DNA of 64,000 nt from Pocillopora verrucosa. Lineage: Eukaryota; Cnidaria; Anthozoa; Scleractinia; Pocilloporidae. The position numbers and the translations under genes are program-made. This document shows, piece by piece, positions 1 to 12,844 of this stretch. Numbering within the stretch: the stretch's first letter is position 1; every line of letters begins with the position of its first letter. Below the pieces are notes generated by a model that saw only the letters and a program-made list of their open reading frames with translations, did not search any database and was not told the origin of the DNA. The stretch spans positions 17,223,003-17,287,002 of the forward strand of contig NC_089315.1 in NCBI RefSeq assembly GCF_036669915.1, written 5' to 3'.

Positions 1-659
1 GCTCATAACAGCTCTGCCCAAATTTACACACTTTTGCATCCCAAGAAGTTTTAAAAGATTGTTTTCTCGAAGGAGAGACAAAGCTGAATAATTATTGGAT
101 GCTATAGGGCTATCGTTTCAGGCAAACAGGGTGCATGGGTTTTGAAAGCTGAGAAAGTTGATAAGTCGCCTATAAACAAAAGTTAAAAGTTAGTCTCAAG
201 AGACACTCGGGCTTTGCAATTGCAAGAGCCCAGCCTTGGTGATAAATTCATCTTCCAAGAAGTGCTCATCCCGTCTTTGCATCAGACAGTGTGAATTAGA
301 ATGTTAAACCAATAGCTTTGAAGATCTGACTTTTAATTTCCTCTTCCAGGTCCTTCACCAAATCTCACAACTAAAGCATGTTTCCCGGGATTGGATTTTG
401 AAATTGTGGCTTTCAACGCTCATCACTTCTTTGCTGGAAAATGTACAGAGCATCGTAAGGAGAAGTTATAAAGTAATCGCTTAAAGGTTAGGAATGTTTT
501 TCCAGGGTGTAATGCCTGAAGTTAGTGAAAAAATGTCTATTTCAAGTTGTTGGCTGAACTTAGCCTCAGACGAATTAAATTAAATTGTGCAGCTGCTGCG
601 CTGTTTCGTTTCTGGATCAGAAACAAGAACCATTGAACCACCCCACTGAATGAAAATAG

Positions 660-790
660 AAAAGGTTATAATAATAGTAGTGATTTTAATGATAATATTA
701 CCAATAATAATCATAATAGTGTAAATTATGAAAATGATAATACCTCATGCAAATAATAGAAATGATAGTTTGATATTAGAATAGACGATA
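660..790. repeat. AT-rich low-complexity tract
   Basis: The stretch is rich in imperfect ATAATA, GATAAT and AATAATA units interspersed with TGAAAATGATAAT. It looks like a decayed trinucleotide microsatellite and has no coding potential. Confidence 0.6.
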
Positions 791-863
791 AATTGGACGC
801 GGTTAAAAAGCAAATTTAGGTAGGCATCATGCAACTCGTCTAAAGCAGAGAAAATGAAAGAGG

Positions 864-934
864 TTTAATCCATTACTTTTAGCATTTTTTTTCTAATCCA
901 CTATTTTTAGTAGTTTAATCCATTATTTTTAGCA
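864..934. repeat. Short tandem repeat, about 21 bp x 3
   Basis: Three imperfect copies of a roughly 21-bp unit follow one another, with the core TTTAATCCATTATTTTTAGC varying at a few positions. The first two are separated by a short T run. Confidence 0.6.
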
Positions 935-3900
935 AAGCTCTTCTGTAACTAAAAAAAGAAAGCAGAAAACAAAGGCCTAAGGATTTAACACATTGTAGTA
1001 ATGATTAAAAATTGATATTGATAAAGAAAATACTCGACCTCTTCTCGTATGTGTGCTGTTATATTCATCGGATGCGACACGCTGAATACATACTGGTCTC
1101 TCTCTCTTTCCTGAATACAATATACATCCACTCACGGAAAACATTTATAAACAAATGGTCACGGCTGTGTTGCCTCTACCAAACCTCGCACATATACATG
1201 CAACTGAAGCAGGAGATCGAAATGATTTGTGCAAGCACTCCCAGTAGTTAGAGATTGTAGTTTGGTCTGTTGCTTCTGATAGTTTTGGTGACTTTTCTCA
1301 TGGACTATAAATAGAACAGAGAATTCTATGAATTTAAAAAGAAATATTAGGAACCACAAGCCGCATGCGACGCTATTTTGTATAGGAAGAGATGAACGCT
1401 AAAAACTGTTCTTCTTCATGAATGAGCTTTGTTAAAATGCAACACTATTTTGAGTACTTTCAGGATCAGTTACATGTCGATATTTTGTAGACTCATGCAC
1501 AAGAAGGATTCCCCGGGTTTCATAAGTGAAAGAATATTTGGTATCAGATTTTCACTCAAACAAGTAAATATCTGATGAGTAGAATTTGCCGACGAAAACA
1601 AACTTACACAAAGAGAAGAGATGTGAAGACAACGTGTAGGAGACTTAAGTGCAGCAAAAATTCTTTGCTAAGATTGCCAAAAGAAGATCAAATTTTTCAA
1701 AAGAGTGCACATACAAAATTTTAAGCTTCTGCAAATGTATGTACACTAGTAGAAATTTAGAATTATATAATGACTGTAGGTTTTATTTCCTATATGCAGC
1801 AAAAACTCCGGATGTTAAATCTGTGAGCTTTATCGGGAGCCAATACAAATAAATTATTGTAATCTTTCAGACTTTTATTCTAAACTGAGATTATTTTCCT
1901 CAAAATATCTCATCTCATTAGCACTTAACTCAAGCGATTATGAAGGATTTTTTTTCTTAGAAATGGTCCTACAAATCTTAGTTTCTTGGTTTGCAGGGCT
2001 GCAAATGGTCATTATAAACAATATCCGCATAACACACTGTTTGGTGAAGAATATCAAAGTTCTAGAACCAATTATAGCTTTTGGAGAAGATAATTGATTT
2101 CTCTCATTTAAGTCATTATTCTACCGTAAACGCTAGAGAGGAATTTGGAATGAGGGTGCCCGAAGGGAGAATTTGTACTTTGATATCATGGAGTCCTGAG
2201 TCACTTGCATTGGTCACAAATACAATGCACTTCAAAATTACTCCTACGAGGGGTCTGCTTCTTGTCTGACCTTAGCTCAAAGCCATGTCAAATGATATTT
2301 GTCATCTTTCATGTTGAGTACTCCAGGCGCCAAAGAGCTCTAATTAGCTTGAAGAGTATTGATGCTTTTCTCTTGGCAGCGCCAAACTTATTCTTGACGT
2401 GTACACGTACAGTTTTATCACTTTCTAATTTTAACATTCTTTGCTATAAAGGAGTTGGCTGAAGAGGGTTTCCCAATAGAAAGCATAATTAAAGAACTTG
2501 ATTAACTATAAAGCTTGCCAGCGAGGTATTATTTTCCCATGCACTTTTTTTAAAACCGACTTTGGAATTTCGTGACGGGACTCGAAATCATCAAATTGAA
2601 GTTAGTTCGCTAATTGTCGCTCCAAGGGCATTTTCATGGAAAGAGGTTCCATAGTTCAACAACAAACCATTGTTAGTGAGAGATGGTTCTTAAGGGATGC
2701 TTCTTTTGTAAAGTCATCAATTTAAGGATGAGAAGCGTTTTGTTGCCAAGCAACAGTGTATTTGTTAGCACCAAACACTTGACTTCTTTCAAGCTTTAAC
2801 ACGCAATTTGCTTCCTTTCATTGAAGTGGCACATTTCTTTAAGGCCGGGGTAATCTTCCTTTCAGAAAGAGATCGAGCCGAGCAAATGGAGGAAATTTAG
2901 TTCGCTGTTTTTCTAGCAGTAAAAAAAATTGATAAAACCAACGACAATAGCGAAAACGACTTTCCAGACAAAATACACAGAGAATGGTGGGGTCCTGGAC
3001 AAATGTCCCTTTCTTGAGCAACCCTTAATCACATGTTGTCATTGATTGACGGTGAACTGGGAGTGTAAGTAGTTTTTTTGAGTTTCTCCCACACCATCGT
3101 TACCAAAAAACTACTGGCACTCTGGTGAATGTGGGCTGCCGGTAAAATTTCCTCCTTTCACTTAATGTCATCAGGTTGAGTACTGTTAGGGATATTTCAG
3201 AAAACTTTCCTTAACATGTGAACACTTGTGTTTGAAACTATACCCTTTTATCCTCACTTCCTCTTACGATCAACGTGTAGCAAGCCACTAAGGTTCGTAA
3301 GCTCGACTGACCGAGCAATGCTTTATGAGTGTATGGCCATGGTGCCCTAGGTCAAGCTTGTTGCTCACAACGTGCTCATCTTTTGCTATAGTATCTCTTC
3401 CCTTCTTACTTACATTGGTCGGTTTTCAAGGATACCACACCTGTTCATTATGAAATAATTAAGTCGAAGTTTTGACAGATTAATCCAGCTGCTCAGCTGA
3501 TTTGATTTTTCCGATAAAAAGGTGGGCGCCAGTATTCTTTTGAAGAAGCATTTTGGTCCGGTTATACAACACGAAGGGCAGGTATGACTGGAAAAACAAT
3601 TGCCTCAGTTCATATCAATGTTACCCTACCAACCGAGATTTCCTCGTAGAAATGGTGCGTTGTTTTGTGACAGGTTCATAAAATGATTCGTTCTCTGACT
3701 GTTTCTGATTTTCAAAGATGACAGTTATTACACCCCAGACACACGATCGCGAAGGTGGATACAAACTCTTGAAACTGAAGAGCCTGATAGAGTAACATCA
3801 TCGTTGCGGGGAGCTCGGAGGGTGTCCAAATGCGAGAATGTGGCCGTCTTTTTAATTTAAGGGGATGGAATACGTGGAATACAAAGAGCCTGTGTAAACT

Positions 3901-4107
3901 AAAATGTCTACGAATTGTTGACGCAAGGCTTCCTTAAAAATCAAAAGATGCCTGGAAACTTCTTAACTTAAATTTAGGCGTTTTACTTCTGCAGGCTCTT
4001 GGTGAGGATATGATTCTAGAGGCTAAACCTGTGTCTTGACGTTTGATACTTTTTAAAAAGGTATACTGAAATTTAAAAAAGTAATTAAGTATCAACAACT
4101 TAGGCAG

Positions 4108-4227
4108 TTGATAACGTTAAGGGTTTCAGAGACGACGTTTTAAGCTTTGGCCCTTCGTCAGAGCGAATGGAAACTTGTCCTTGACGAAGAGCTCACGCTC
4201 GAAAAGCCAGCTTTGAAACTCTTAACG
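4108..4227. repeat. Foldback (inverted-repeat) element
   Basis: The left arm, running from AACGTTAAGGGTTTCA to CCCTTCGTCA, is matched in inverse orientation by the right arm, from TGACGAAGAGC to TGAAACTCTTAACG. The copy is imperfect. A related core, GACGTTTCGAGCGTTAGCCC, occurs near 22,953, so this is a dispersed family. There is no coding capacity. Confidence 0.6.
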
Positions 4228-4244
4228 GTGGCCATTTTACTAAG

Positions 4245-4775
4245 TTTATAGTTGACTGTGAATATATGAAAATCATATGTGTGAACTGCGGATAAAGACA
4301 TGAACATGAAAGCGATCTTCGCAGTAATGAACACTTCTTGAGCAGTTGTGAAAAGAAGGCCTTAAAAAAATTCAGTTCATATTTATTATTTTCATATATT
4401 CACAGTCATTTATAAATCACTTCACGGGTTTCTTTGGAACCCGCAACATAATAAACAGCTCCCAGTTGGCTTGAATTTTTTTATTTTTCGGGCCCTCTTT
4501 TCACTACAGCTTAAGTAGTGTTCATTACAGCGAAGATCGCTTTCATATTCATGTATTTAATCGCAGTTCACATGTATAATTTTCATATATTCACAGTCAT
4601 TTATTCATCACCTCACGGGTTTATTTGGAACCAACATAATGACCAGCTCCGTTGGCTTCGCAGAGGTCATGGGTTAAAATCCCGTACATGTCTTTATTTC
4701 TTTTTTCAGGCCTTCTTTCCACTACTTCTCAAGTTGTGTTCATTAGTGCGAAGATCGCTCTCATATTCACCTAAG
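4245..4775. mobile_element. Cluster of three tRNA-derived SINE-like copies
   Basis: Three partial copies of one element lie together, one inverted (about 4,245-4,370) and two direct (about 4,380-4,577 and 4,575-4,773). Shared landmarks are TCATATATTCACAGTCATTT, a block reading CACGGGTTT.TTTGGAACC, and an end block CGAAGATCGC followed by TCATATTCA. The third copy holds TCGCAGAGGTCATGGG and a tRNA B-box-like GGTTAAAATCC, while its A-box part is deleted. This layout matches tRNA-derived SINEs common in anthozoan genomes; the family name cannot be given from sequence alone. All copies look inactive. Confidence 0.6.
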
Positions 4776-4801
4776 TTGATAGTACCACAATCTTGTTGTA
4801 T

Positions 4802-4833
<32 letters not shown>

Positions 4834-7800
4834 AAAAACTTACCCCCTTTAGGAAATTGAAAAAGGTGCGGTCGATAATTCACTGATCAGACTTTGTTAT
4901 CCAATGAACATTTAGCGATTGAAGTTGTGGCGAAAGATTATTTCAGAGTTTTTAAAGGTTATAAGTGGTTTTCTTTGTTTTGTTGCCTTCATAATGAGTA
5001 AAGTCTTGATACAATATTATCATGTTAAGCTTGGAATCGAGTGTATGGTTACACGTCTTCTCGCTCACTTCCTCAACCAATTTATGGGTCTGTTATCGAA
5101 AGAGGTATGCCTCACCCTAATAAGGGTCACATCACTGCCACGTCGCATGCACAGTTTTCGTGCATATGTACCTGAGTCCAATTCCTAATATTCGTGCATT
5201 AGTCGTTATTTAGTTTATTCTACTTTTCGCCGTTCAACTGCATGTTAGCCGAAACATATCATGATTTCGAAAGATAAACACCTACTGTAGTAAAGAAACG
5301 AATCGAAAGATTTGGGGGCGAACTGGTAAAGGTGGGACCAAGCTTGTTTTCCTTTAGGGAGCGAACTATTAAAGGTAGGAGGGGCAAACTTGCAGTGATG
5401 CAAAACCACCCTAATTAAGTGACTCAGAAGTTGACAATTTTATTATCTCAGTCACCTCATCAGGCCGGCTAAATAAAAACAACGGACTGTATGACTCATT
5501 ACATTCCATTTGGGACAAATAACACGTAACCGTCAAATCTGATGTGAAATACTTGATCGAGGGGCGAAATTGAAGTGCCTCTATCTCATGAGCTAGTAGC
5601 AGATTGAAGACAAATGACAATGTCTTATCTTCCATCAATGGATTGAAAAAAAATGTCACGTATCAAAAAGCTACTGTTTGACGCCATCGATGAAGATCAA
5701 GAGCATGATAGGAATGGGCAAAGAATGAATCAGAGTTCTAAACCTTAATTCGTAATTGGGATATACTCTCTTATCCCGGTTACAATTATCGTAAGTAAAT
5801 TATTAAAATGAAAACCTGATGGGAATGCACGAGAGAGGAGAATTTCCCCGCTAAGAGACATCACGGAATACATGTCGCTAATTAATTTTAATTGACCCAA
5901 TTCCCGTCAACTATCTTCAAAAAGATAATGTGATAAAATGCTCTGAAGTTTTAAGCACGTTACGCACCGAATACCTTAAAATAAATTCCCAGACGAAAAA
6001 TTTAAAACGATTTGTGTTCACAAAGATGTTTTACCAAAGTTCGTCGCCTTATGAAACTATGGCACATACACATTTCAATTATAATTTAGTAACGCTACAT
6101 CCAGAGTAAATCAGATGGATTTTAATACGGTCAGATACTTGTATTTGCATGTAAGACAAAATAAATATGAAGAATAAAGGGAGGTAAGATGCAAAGTAGA
6201 GACGCAAAACAACAGCTGCTCGCTGATAGAAAGATATCGCGCGTTGACAGTAGACGCAAAGACGATTGCAAATGCGGTTTACGCTACTTTTGTCGAGATG
6301 AAGATTTTAATCATTAGGCCTTTAAGAGGGTGAGAAATTGCAAATTATTTTAATAATTTCTTCAGAAGGACCTAACATAGGAGTTCTTGTCAAGTTCCGC
6401 CTTTATCATTAACTTTCCTCTCCGAACGGATTTTCAAAACTCCACCTTCCTGCGTGACCAAGTAAGACCAAAACCAGAACAGATTTGAATACCAAGGCTT
6501 CGCAATATTTATTTTTAAGGTTCCTAAATGACAACTCAAATCATGAGTGAGATGAAGTTCATTCTAAATTGACTGCCACTTATTTTCAAACACCAAACTG
6601 CATTGCGATGCTTAGCATATGCAAGACACCATGTGGTCAGATATTTCAGCATTAGCAGGTGCTATTGAACTTTTCTTTCAGTTTTTCTTCTAGGTTTTGA
6701 CTCTTTTGTTTTGCTTTGCTAAACAAAAGTAACGATTTTTCAACAACACATACTACGTCTTTCATGTCTTTCATTAATTTTTAACAGAAAGGAAAGTTGA
6801 ACATTATTTAAACTGACCAAGAACAATGACTCTCCCTGATAAGAAGACCACCAAATTAAACTGAAACAAATTGGGCTTCGCGTAGAATGTAGCTTGGAGA
6901 AATGACAGGATAGCGTATGGAGCTGCACCCGATAGGATTGTGCTGTGAAAAAGAAGAAGAAACGGAAAGTTACTTGTTTCTAGTACTTACTCTTCAAAAC
7001 TGTCATTTTCAAACAAGACGTGGGGGACTTCACTAGGGGTAAGAAAATTATTGAAGGAATATATCTCGTTCAAAAAAGATTTAAAACATCTTTCAGTCAA
7101 AATTACGCTAAAGGAAAGCTTTCACGTTTTTGACTTTCCAAATTACATTTACGTTCGTTATTTCTTGAAAAACCACTACTGTAGCCTCTTGGACATAAAA
7201 AAACGCGAAAAAGAACAGAACGTCACATAGATAGCGACCTAACTGACTCGATTTCTGTTAAAAAAAAAAGCGTGGAAGAGATAAATAGGTACTTCTTAAA
7301 TCTCTAAAACATTTTCAAACTTTTTTTTTCGTCAAAAGATCTTACAAAGCTGTGCATGCACGTTGTTTTCACCAAAATTCCAGACAGGAAGGGATTTATT
7401 CTTATCAAGACCAGGATCTCAAGGTCTTTAAAAAGGTCAAATTCAGTAAGATGATAACTTCGTTTCATTTAAAACAATTTAAAAATTAGATATAATTAGC
7501 CATTAACTTGTCCGGGTGCATAGCTTGAGAAGATGACTTTTCAACGTTTTCCGGTGGAAACCTTGTCGCCCTATAAATTTCATACGGCCGTCTTACATTC
7601 CTGGTTCAGTTTTCTGAAAGTCACACTGTTTTCACTTTTGTTATTCACTGTGTAACGTTTCAACATTTGTTAAAAAGGCGTAAAATATGGGAAACTAAGG
7701 AAGAAAGCCAAAAACTCAGTTGAAAATATTACAAAGAAACTATATGGTACCTTCAATGCCAATGTAATATTGATAAAATCAACATAAAATCAAATATGTT

Positions 7801-10800
7801 ACGAAAGACAAGTTTTCATCATTGTCATCCTCTATTCAAATCGTCTCATGAATAACTATTATAAGCATTAAAGTATATCAACCGTCCACAGATGTTCTTA
7901 AGGCAGGAAAGGATGATCTATTGAAGTTTGCCAGCTTATATATTTTTAGAGGATCTAAATATCAAACTCGTGCTTTTCATCACGACGAGGGTGGGTGTGG
8001 TTTTCGTCTTCCCTCCACCGTGGCACTTTAAGTGATATCTTATGAACTAAAAATTAGGCAATCATTCCTCGGTTATGTGTTCCCTATGAGCGATAAGAGC
8101 GGCTGGACGGCGCGTTTGATGTTTTTGCCGTGGAATTCACCAAAATCCGCTGATCTGCTTAACAGCTGAGAATAAAAAACTTTTCTTCAATCAAAGGTGC
8201 AGGCACTCCGCTAGAAAAAATGCTGACATTTATGTTTTAAACATATGAAGGACGGTGAGATAACTCTTAATGGGACCTTAAATGGTTTCAAATATCAAAA
8301 CGTTCCCAAGGATTCATCCAGTATTCAGCAACGAATAAAAATTTTCAACAAAAATGAGACTTGGACATAGGCTATGCATGAATTTTTGAAATTCTAGCTA
8401 AAAGGTACTAAATGGCTTAGCAAGGAGGAGTGCCTCCATAAAGATTTTCTTGCGATCAGAAGGATCTATCGGCCCACAGTATGCTGATCGCTTTAATCGA
8501 TAAAGTTTAATAATGTTTTTTTTGTGTTGTTGTTGGCTTGTTTCCGTATCTATTTAAAGCTTGGCCACCTTGAAATAACATATTAGAGCTTTGCTTACGT
8601 TTTAACTCATAATCAGTAGGTAACGATTATTTATATGCAAAATCTAAACGCAGTTTTATAATGTGGGTTTGTCTACTTAGCTTTGTTGGGTCTATCGGGG
8701 TGTCACTGAGTCCTTGAGAGTCTTCGAGAGTAATTTGTGGGTAAACAGGGATTGATGGTTGTTTGTACTCCCGAAAGTACATCGAACGTGACTTAAGAGT
8801 TTTCTCTGAGGTACATTTTATTGAGACACAGCTCATGGAAAGATCAAAAAAAATTTTTCTTTTGTTTTCTTGTAGAAAAAGGGTCATAATTATAATAAAA
8901 GTTGCGGTTAAGTATGAGTTACAATCATATTATTGTTAACGTCTTCCAAGGTCTCGCGTGTTCCTCGTCAAACCTACGTGCCACGTACTTCGAGGATTGA
9001 TTCCACTGCGCCTTGTAAGATGCATTTGAGAGCCTGTTCTCTTAAAATGGCTCAGGATATGGAAGATGAATGTTTCCGTTTCTTACACGGCGTAAGCTTT
9101 CTTCCGTCTTTAGCTACCCTGGGGAAGACAATGGCTTGTAGACAGTTAATAGAGGTATTTAATTTCAAGTGGTTTCATTCCATATAAAGAACAAAAGAGG
9201 TGACATGTGATCACATCTTCGCTTTATTTCTTACACAGTATAGAATAAGTAAAAAAAAAAACCCCAATTTTATAAGGCCAGAAACAGCCCCTTAAATACC
9301 AAATAAAGAGTAACCTTTGTTATCGCATTCAGACCTTTCGCAGGCAATTACTCAGAAATAACAAAATTAGAAGACCTTCGCGGGAAGGGTACACAAATCA
9401 AGGAATTCGTGAATGCACGGAATCGTAATTAACGGTTAATCGGATGCATTTGAGATTCATTTAAGTTCAAATCTCTCGTCCGTGGAAAGTGATTCCTCAA
9501 TAAGGGCAGAGGTTGTAGAATTTCTCGCGGCTTTGCCTATATATCTCTAATTTTGTTCTTCGTATGTTAACAGCCGTAATAATTGCAGCATTCTTTAAGA
9601 TGTGTTGATGGAAACATTTCCCTTTGCTTATCATTAGATCTCAAGATAACAACGGAACTGCTTTGAACACGACATTGTTGCGACGGTTTTACGAAATACC
9701 TCAGCGTGGAGAAAGGTCGGACTGAGTTGGTCAGTAAATTTAGAGATCAGATGGCTTCGTTCTATTTACAAAATATCAGGTTGAACTCCCTAGGCGGTTC
9801 ACAAGGTGAACTTGTTGAGAATCTTTGTTTCACAGATTTCTCGACGAATACGAATCAGCACCAAAGGGGTACCCAGGTAATGAACAAAAAGATAGCCAAA
9901 AGGAACCTCTCGTCACGTTTCAAAGGCATCAGATCGTTTAATTGAATGTTGAAAATGTTTCAATAGAGGCTGATTTGACGATTACTAATATTTACATGCA
10001 CTGACAAGCAATTATTCGGTAGTTACACAGATTTTTAATTCGTAATGAATTCCACTCTAAATTCCTGGTTAGCTCTCAAAACCAAATGATTACACAGATA
10101 TAGGAAACAACCCTGCAATATTGTTTCCTCTTTTCACAAATGCGACAGGCGCTAAACAATTTTAAATGAAAACTGCCTTGAAAGAACCTCTCTTTCCAAT
10201 CAGTGAAGGCAACAGTTTCACTGCGCCAAGATTCAAAGATGTAACCCTTTGTGTCATCGAGAGATTTCGTAATTAAAATGATAAAGCTTCGTAACAATGT
10301 ATTGTAACGCCTCTAACTTCTTTAGTTACACAACTCCATCTACTTTAATAGATCCTTTGAATTAATTATTTTTTATGTACATATGAGGATAATAGAGCGG
10401 GAACTTTAAAAGAATTAACCGCTAATCTTCAAAGAAAACCGTGACTAACCCAAAAAATCTAATGACCGTCAACCTATGCCGCAACCATAGATAAAAACTG
10501 GTCAAAGGCACACCAAACCTTTTTGTTAAAACCTAGGCCAATTATGTCATTAACAACGAACGCCCATGGTAGTCTGCTTGAGAGTCTTTTATCTAAAATC
10601 TTAAAATGTGACAAATTTGCCGAAATCTTACCAGGTATAGACACAGGCCTATGTCCTTTTGAAATGAAGTAAGAAATAAGTGCTAAACTCCTAAAGTACT
10701 CAACTAGACTCTTGCAACGTCACAGTCGTGACTTAAAGACAGTGAGTTGTTTGAGAAGTGACGTGAACCAGCTCTAAAGCCCGTAAAGTACATAGATCAA

Positions 10801-11659
10801 ACTAATCATTGAACTATTAGAGCCGTCAAATTATTTCAATGTCAAACTGAAATCACGCTGACACTGCTTAGCTCACGCTTTATTGTGTTTCGTTGTTCGG
10901 TTAGGCAAAGCGATCCGAGTATTTTAGCGAGTGATGTTTTGTCACAGCACTACGTTGTATCGACCTCCCACCACTAGAACCTCGTAGAATTGTTCTTAGG
11001 GCTAATTTCTATGTGTTACGCATTTCCTATGAAGGTTTTTTCTAGAGCGCCTTAGTATTAATGGAATGAGTACATAAGTAAGTGTTAACTAATTGACACC
11101 GGATGTGCAAAGAATCACATTCTAACTTGAACAAATACGCTATAGAAAAGAACGCTACAAAGCGTTTGACTCAGAAAGAAAGCAGAAATGACAGGAATGC
11201 CAGAAGACAAAATTTCTGTCAAGGGAAATTCAAACACTTCATTAAAGCTAGAAAATGTACCTGCGGAATCGCAATGCGACAAATCACCGCGCCTTGCATA
11301 GTTTAACTAAACCACTAACAAAGATTTTTAAAAGCTTAATGATTTATCCAAAATGACTACAAAAACAAAGCGCGTTAATGATAATTTTAAGCCACAAATT
11401 AAAATCCCCTTTCGCGGGTAGTTCTTTTTCAATAGGGCTATTGGTTGGTCTTCTTATTAACAAGCCATTTTCAGTTTTTTCAGTCTCATGAGCCATCCTC
11501 GTAAAAGATCCCCCATCTCTGATAGTTTTTTTCAGCCTCAGAGAAATTGGAGTCAAACTCAAGGGCCTCAAACTTTAAGAATATTAAATCGACCCACCAA
11601 TTGCAATTTGTCCTTTCTCATTTTTCGACGATAAAAGTTTCTAAGCCTTGCTTTTCACC

Positions 11660-12844
11660 TTAGCTTTCCTCTGGTACGTCTGACGAATCCGGATCTGCTG
11701 TAGATGGTGTCTTAAAGGAATACATTTTGGTTAACTGTCGCGTGATATGACGGTGAGTCTTTCTCGCTTTACCCTCGATTCGTGCGCATTGCCGCAACAC
11801 CTTCTTGCAGCTCTGTCTGAAGTAGTCGTCAAGTGCGCCGTATAGGTAAGGATTTAGACAGCTGTTGAGCCAAATACAGAAATGTGAATACTTCATGAGA
11901 ATACTGAAGTACGGATTGTTTGCTCCTGAGCCGTAATCCAACCAGAAAAACAGCACATGATTCGGCAGATAGCACAACGCGAAACTCGCAATTAAAACGA
12001 TCAGTAGTCGAATGAATTTCTTGTGATTTGCTTTGGTTCTACTATTGGTAGATTTTCTACCTTCTAAGCCTTCATCTCTTCGATAAAGCACCGTGGCCAT
12101 TTTACTGTAGGCGATTCCCATGATAACCAAAGGTAGGAGATATTCAGCCACAAACAGATACAAAGTATACCCTTCTTTTAGGATTCTGTCGGTGGGAGGA
12201 TTCCCCCAAAGCTCTTCACAGCTGAATTTGTTGTTTTCACCTTGCACTGTATGATTCACGTCCATGACAATGATTTGTGGAAGAGCGGACATAAAGGCGC
12301 ACAGCCAAACCAGTGCGAGAAGCAACTTGACCCTCCCGAGGGTCAATCTAGCTTTCATTGGATAGACAATGCCCATGAAGCGTTGTAAAGTAAGGGTTGT
12401 TAGACTGAAGATCGAAGCACCCTGGCATAACAAGCTCAGAGCTGGGATAAGCTTACAAACAGCAGTGGATCCGAAAAAGCCAAACGGATACTTCCCTGTC
12501 TCGTAATAGAGTAAGGTGAAAGGCATACACACGAAACCTACCGCCATGTCGGCAATCGCTAGACTCATCAAAAACAGGCCGTAATAGTAGTTCCTGAAAC
12601 TTCGCAGCTTGCGCGTTTTCCGAACAGCTACACACACGAGAATGTTTCCTGCCATGTTGAGCACTAGAATTAGAATGGATAGCGCCAGACGAATTACCAG
12701 CGATGGGAAAGGCTCGGGGACTTCAAGGCTGGTAGAGGGAGGCACTGTGGAAGGAATCATCTCTTTCACTGACAGAGAAACAGAAGCCGCGGAATTTTTC
12801 CAAGTTTCACTAGTGGTGAACGGAGAAGGTTTAACTGAGGTCAT
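11660..12844 (-). CDS. Class A (rhodopsin-like) G-protein-coupled receptor, orphan
   Basis: This single-exon gene encodes 394 residues from an ATG at 12,844 to a stop at 11,660. Seven hydrophobic helices are visible. TM1 carries GNILV (about residue 66), TM2 LAIAD, and TM3 begins with the conserved Cys of CKLIP and ends TLTLQRFMGIVYP. A second Cys in the loop before TM5 (KFSCEELW) can form the usual disulfide. TM6 has ALCYLPNHV and TM7 has NSCLNPYLYG, the NPxxY motif. A basic C-tail with a Cys-containing stretch follows. The N-terminus is Ser/Thr-rich with potential N-glycosylation sites. The overall look is that of peptide-type receptors (NPY, tachykinin or RFamide-like), but the ligand is unknown. 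The E/DRY motif is replaced by Gln-Arg-Phe. Intronless class A receptors are common in anthozoans. It should sit in the plasma membrane and couple to heterotrimeric G proteins. Confidence 0.93.
   Translation of the reverse strand: MTSVKPSPFTTSETWKNSAASVSLSVKEMIPSTVPPSTSLEVPEPFPSLVIRLALSILILVLNMAGNILVCVAVRKTRKLRSFRNYYYGLFLMSLAIADMAVGFVCMPFTLLYYETGKYPFGFFGSTAVCKLIPALSLLCQGASIFSLTTLTLQRFMGIVYPMKARLTLGRVKLLLALVWLCAFMSALPQIIVMDVNHTVQGENNKFSCEELWGNPPTDRILKEGYTLYLFVAEYLLPLVIMGIAYSKMATVLYRRDEGLEGRKSTNSRTKANHKKFIRLLIVLIASFALCYLPNHVLFFWLDYGSGANNPYFSILMKYSHFCIWLNSCLNPYLYGALDDYFRQSCKKVLRQCARIEGKARKTHRHITRQLTKMYSFKTPSTADPDSSDVPEES

Larger units (their letters stand above)
1..11640. other. Gene-poor region, no recognisable gene
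   Basis: I find no convincing gene here. The open frames are all under about 125 codons, most begin with TTG or GTG rather than ATG, they match no family I recognise, and none is bounded by a convincing splice series. The DNA is AT-rich with poly(A/T) runs and decayed repeats, the clearest of which are listed separately. Distant enhancers or lineage-specific non-coding RNAs cannot be excluded. Confidence 0.6.

Noticed and set aside
8933-9187. 84-codon plus-strand frame with several cysteines and histidines
   Set aside because: It lacks a proper ATG at its start, matches no domain, and has no neighbouring exons with compatible phase.
9706-9945. 79-codon plus-strand frame
   Set aside because: It begins with GTG, shows no recognisable domain, and stands alone in gene-poor DNA.
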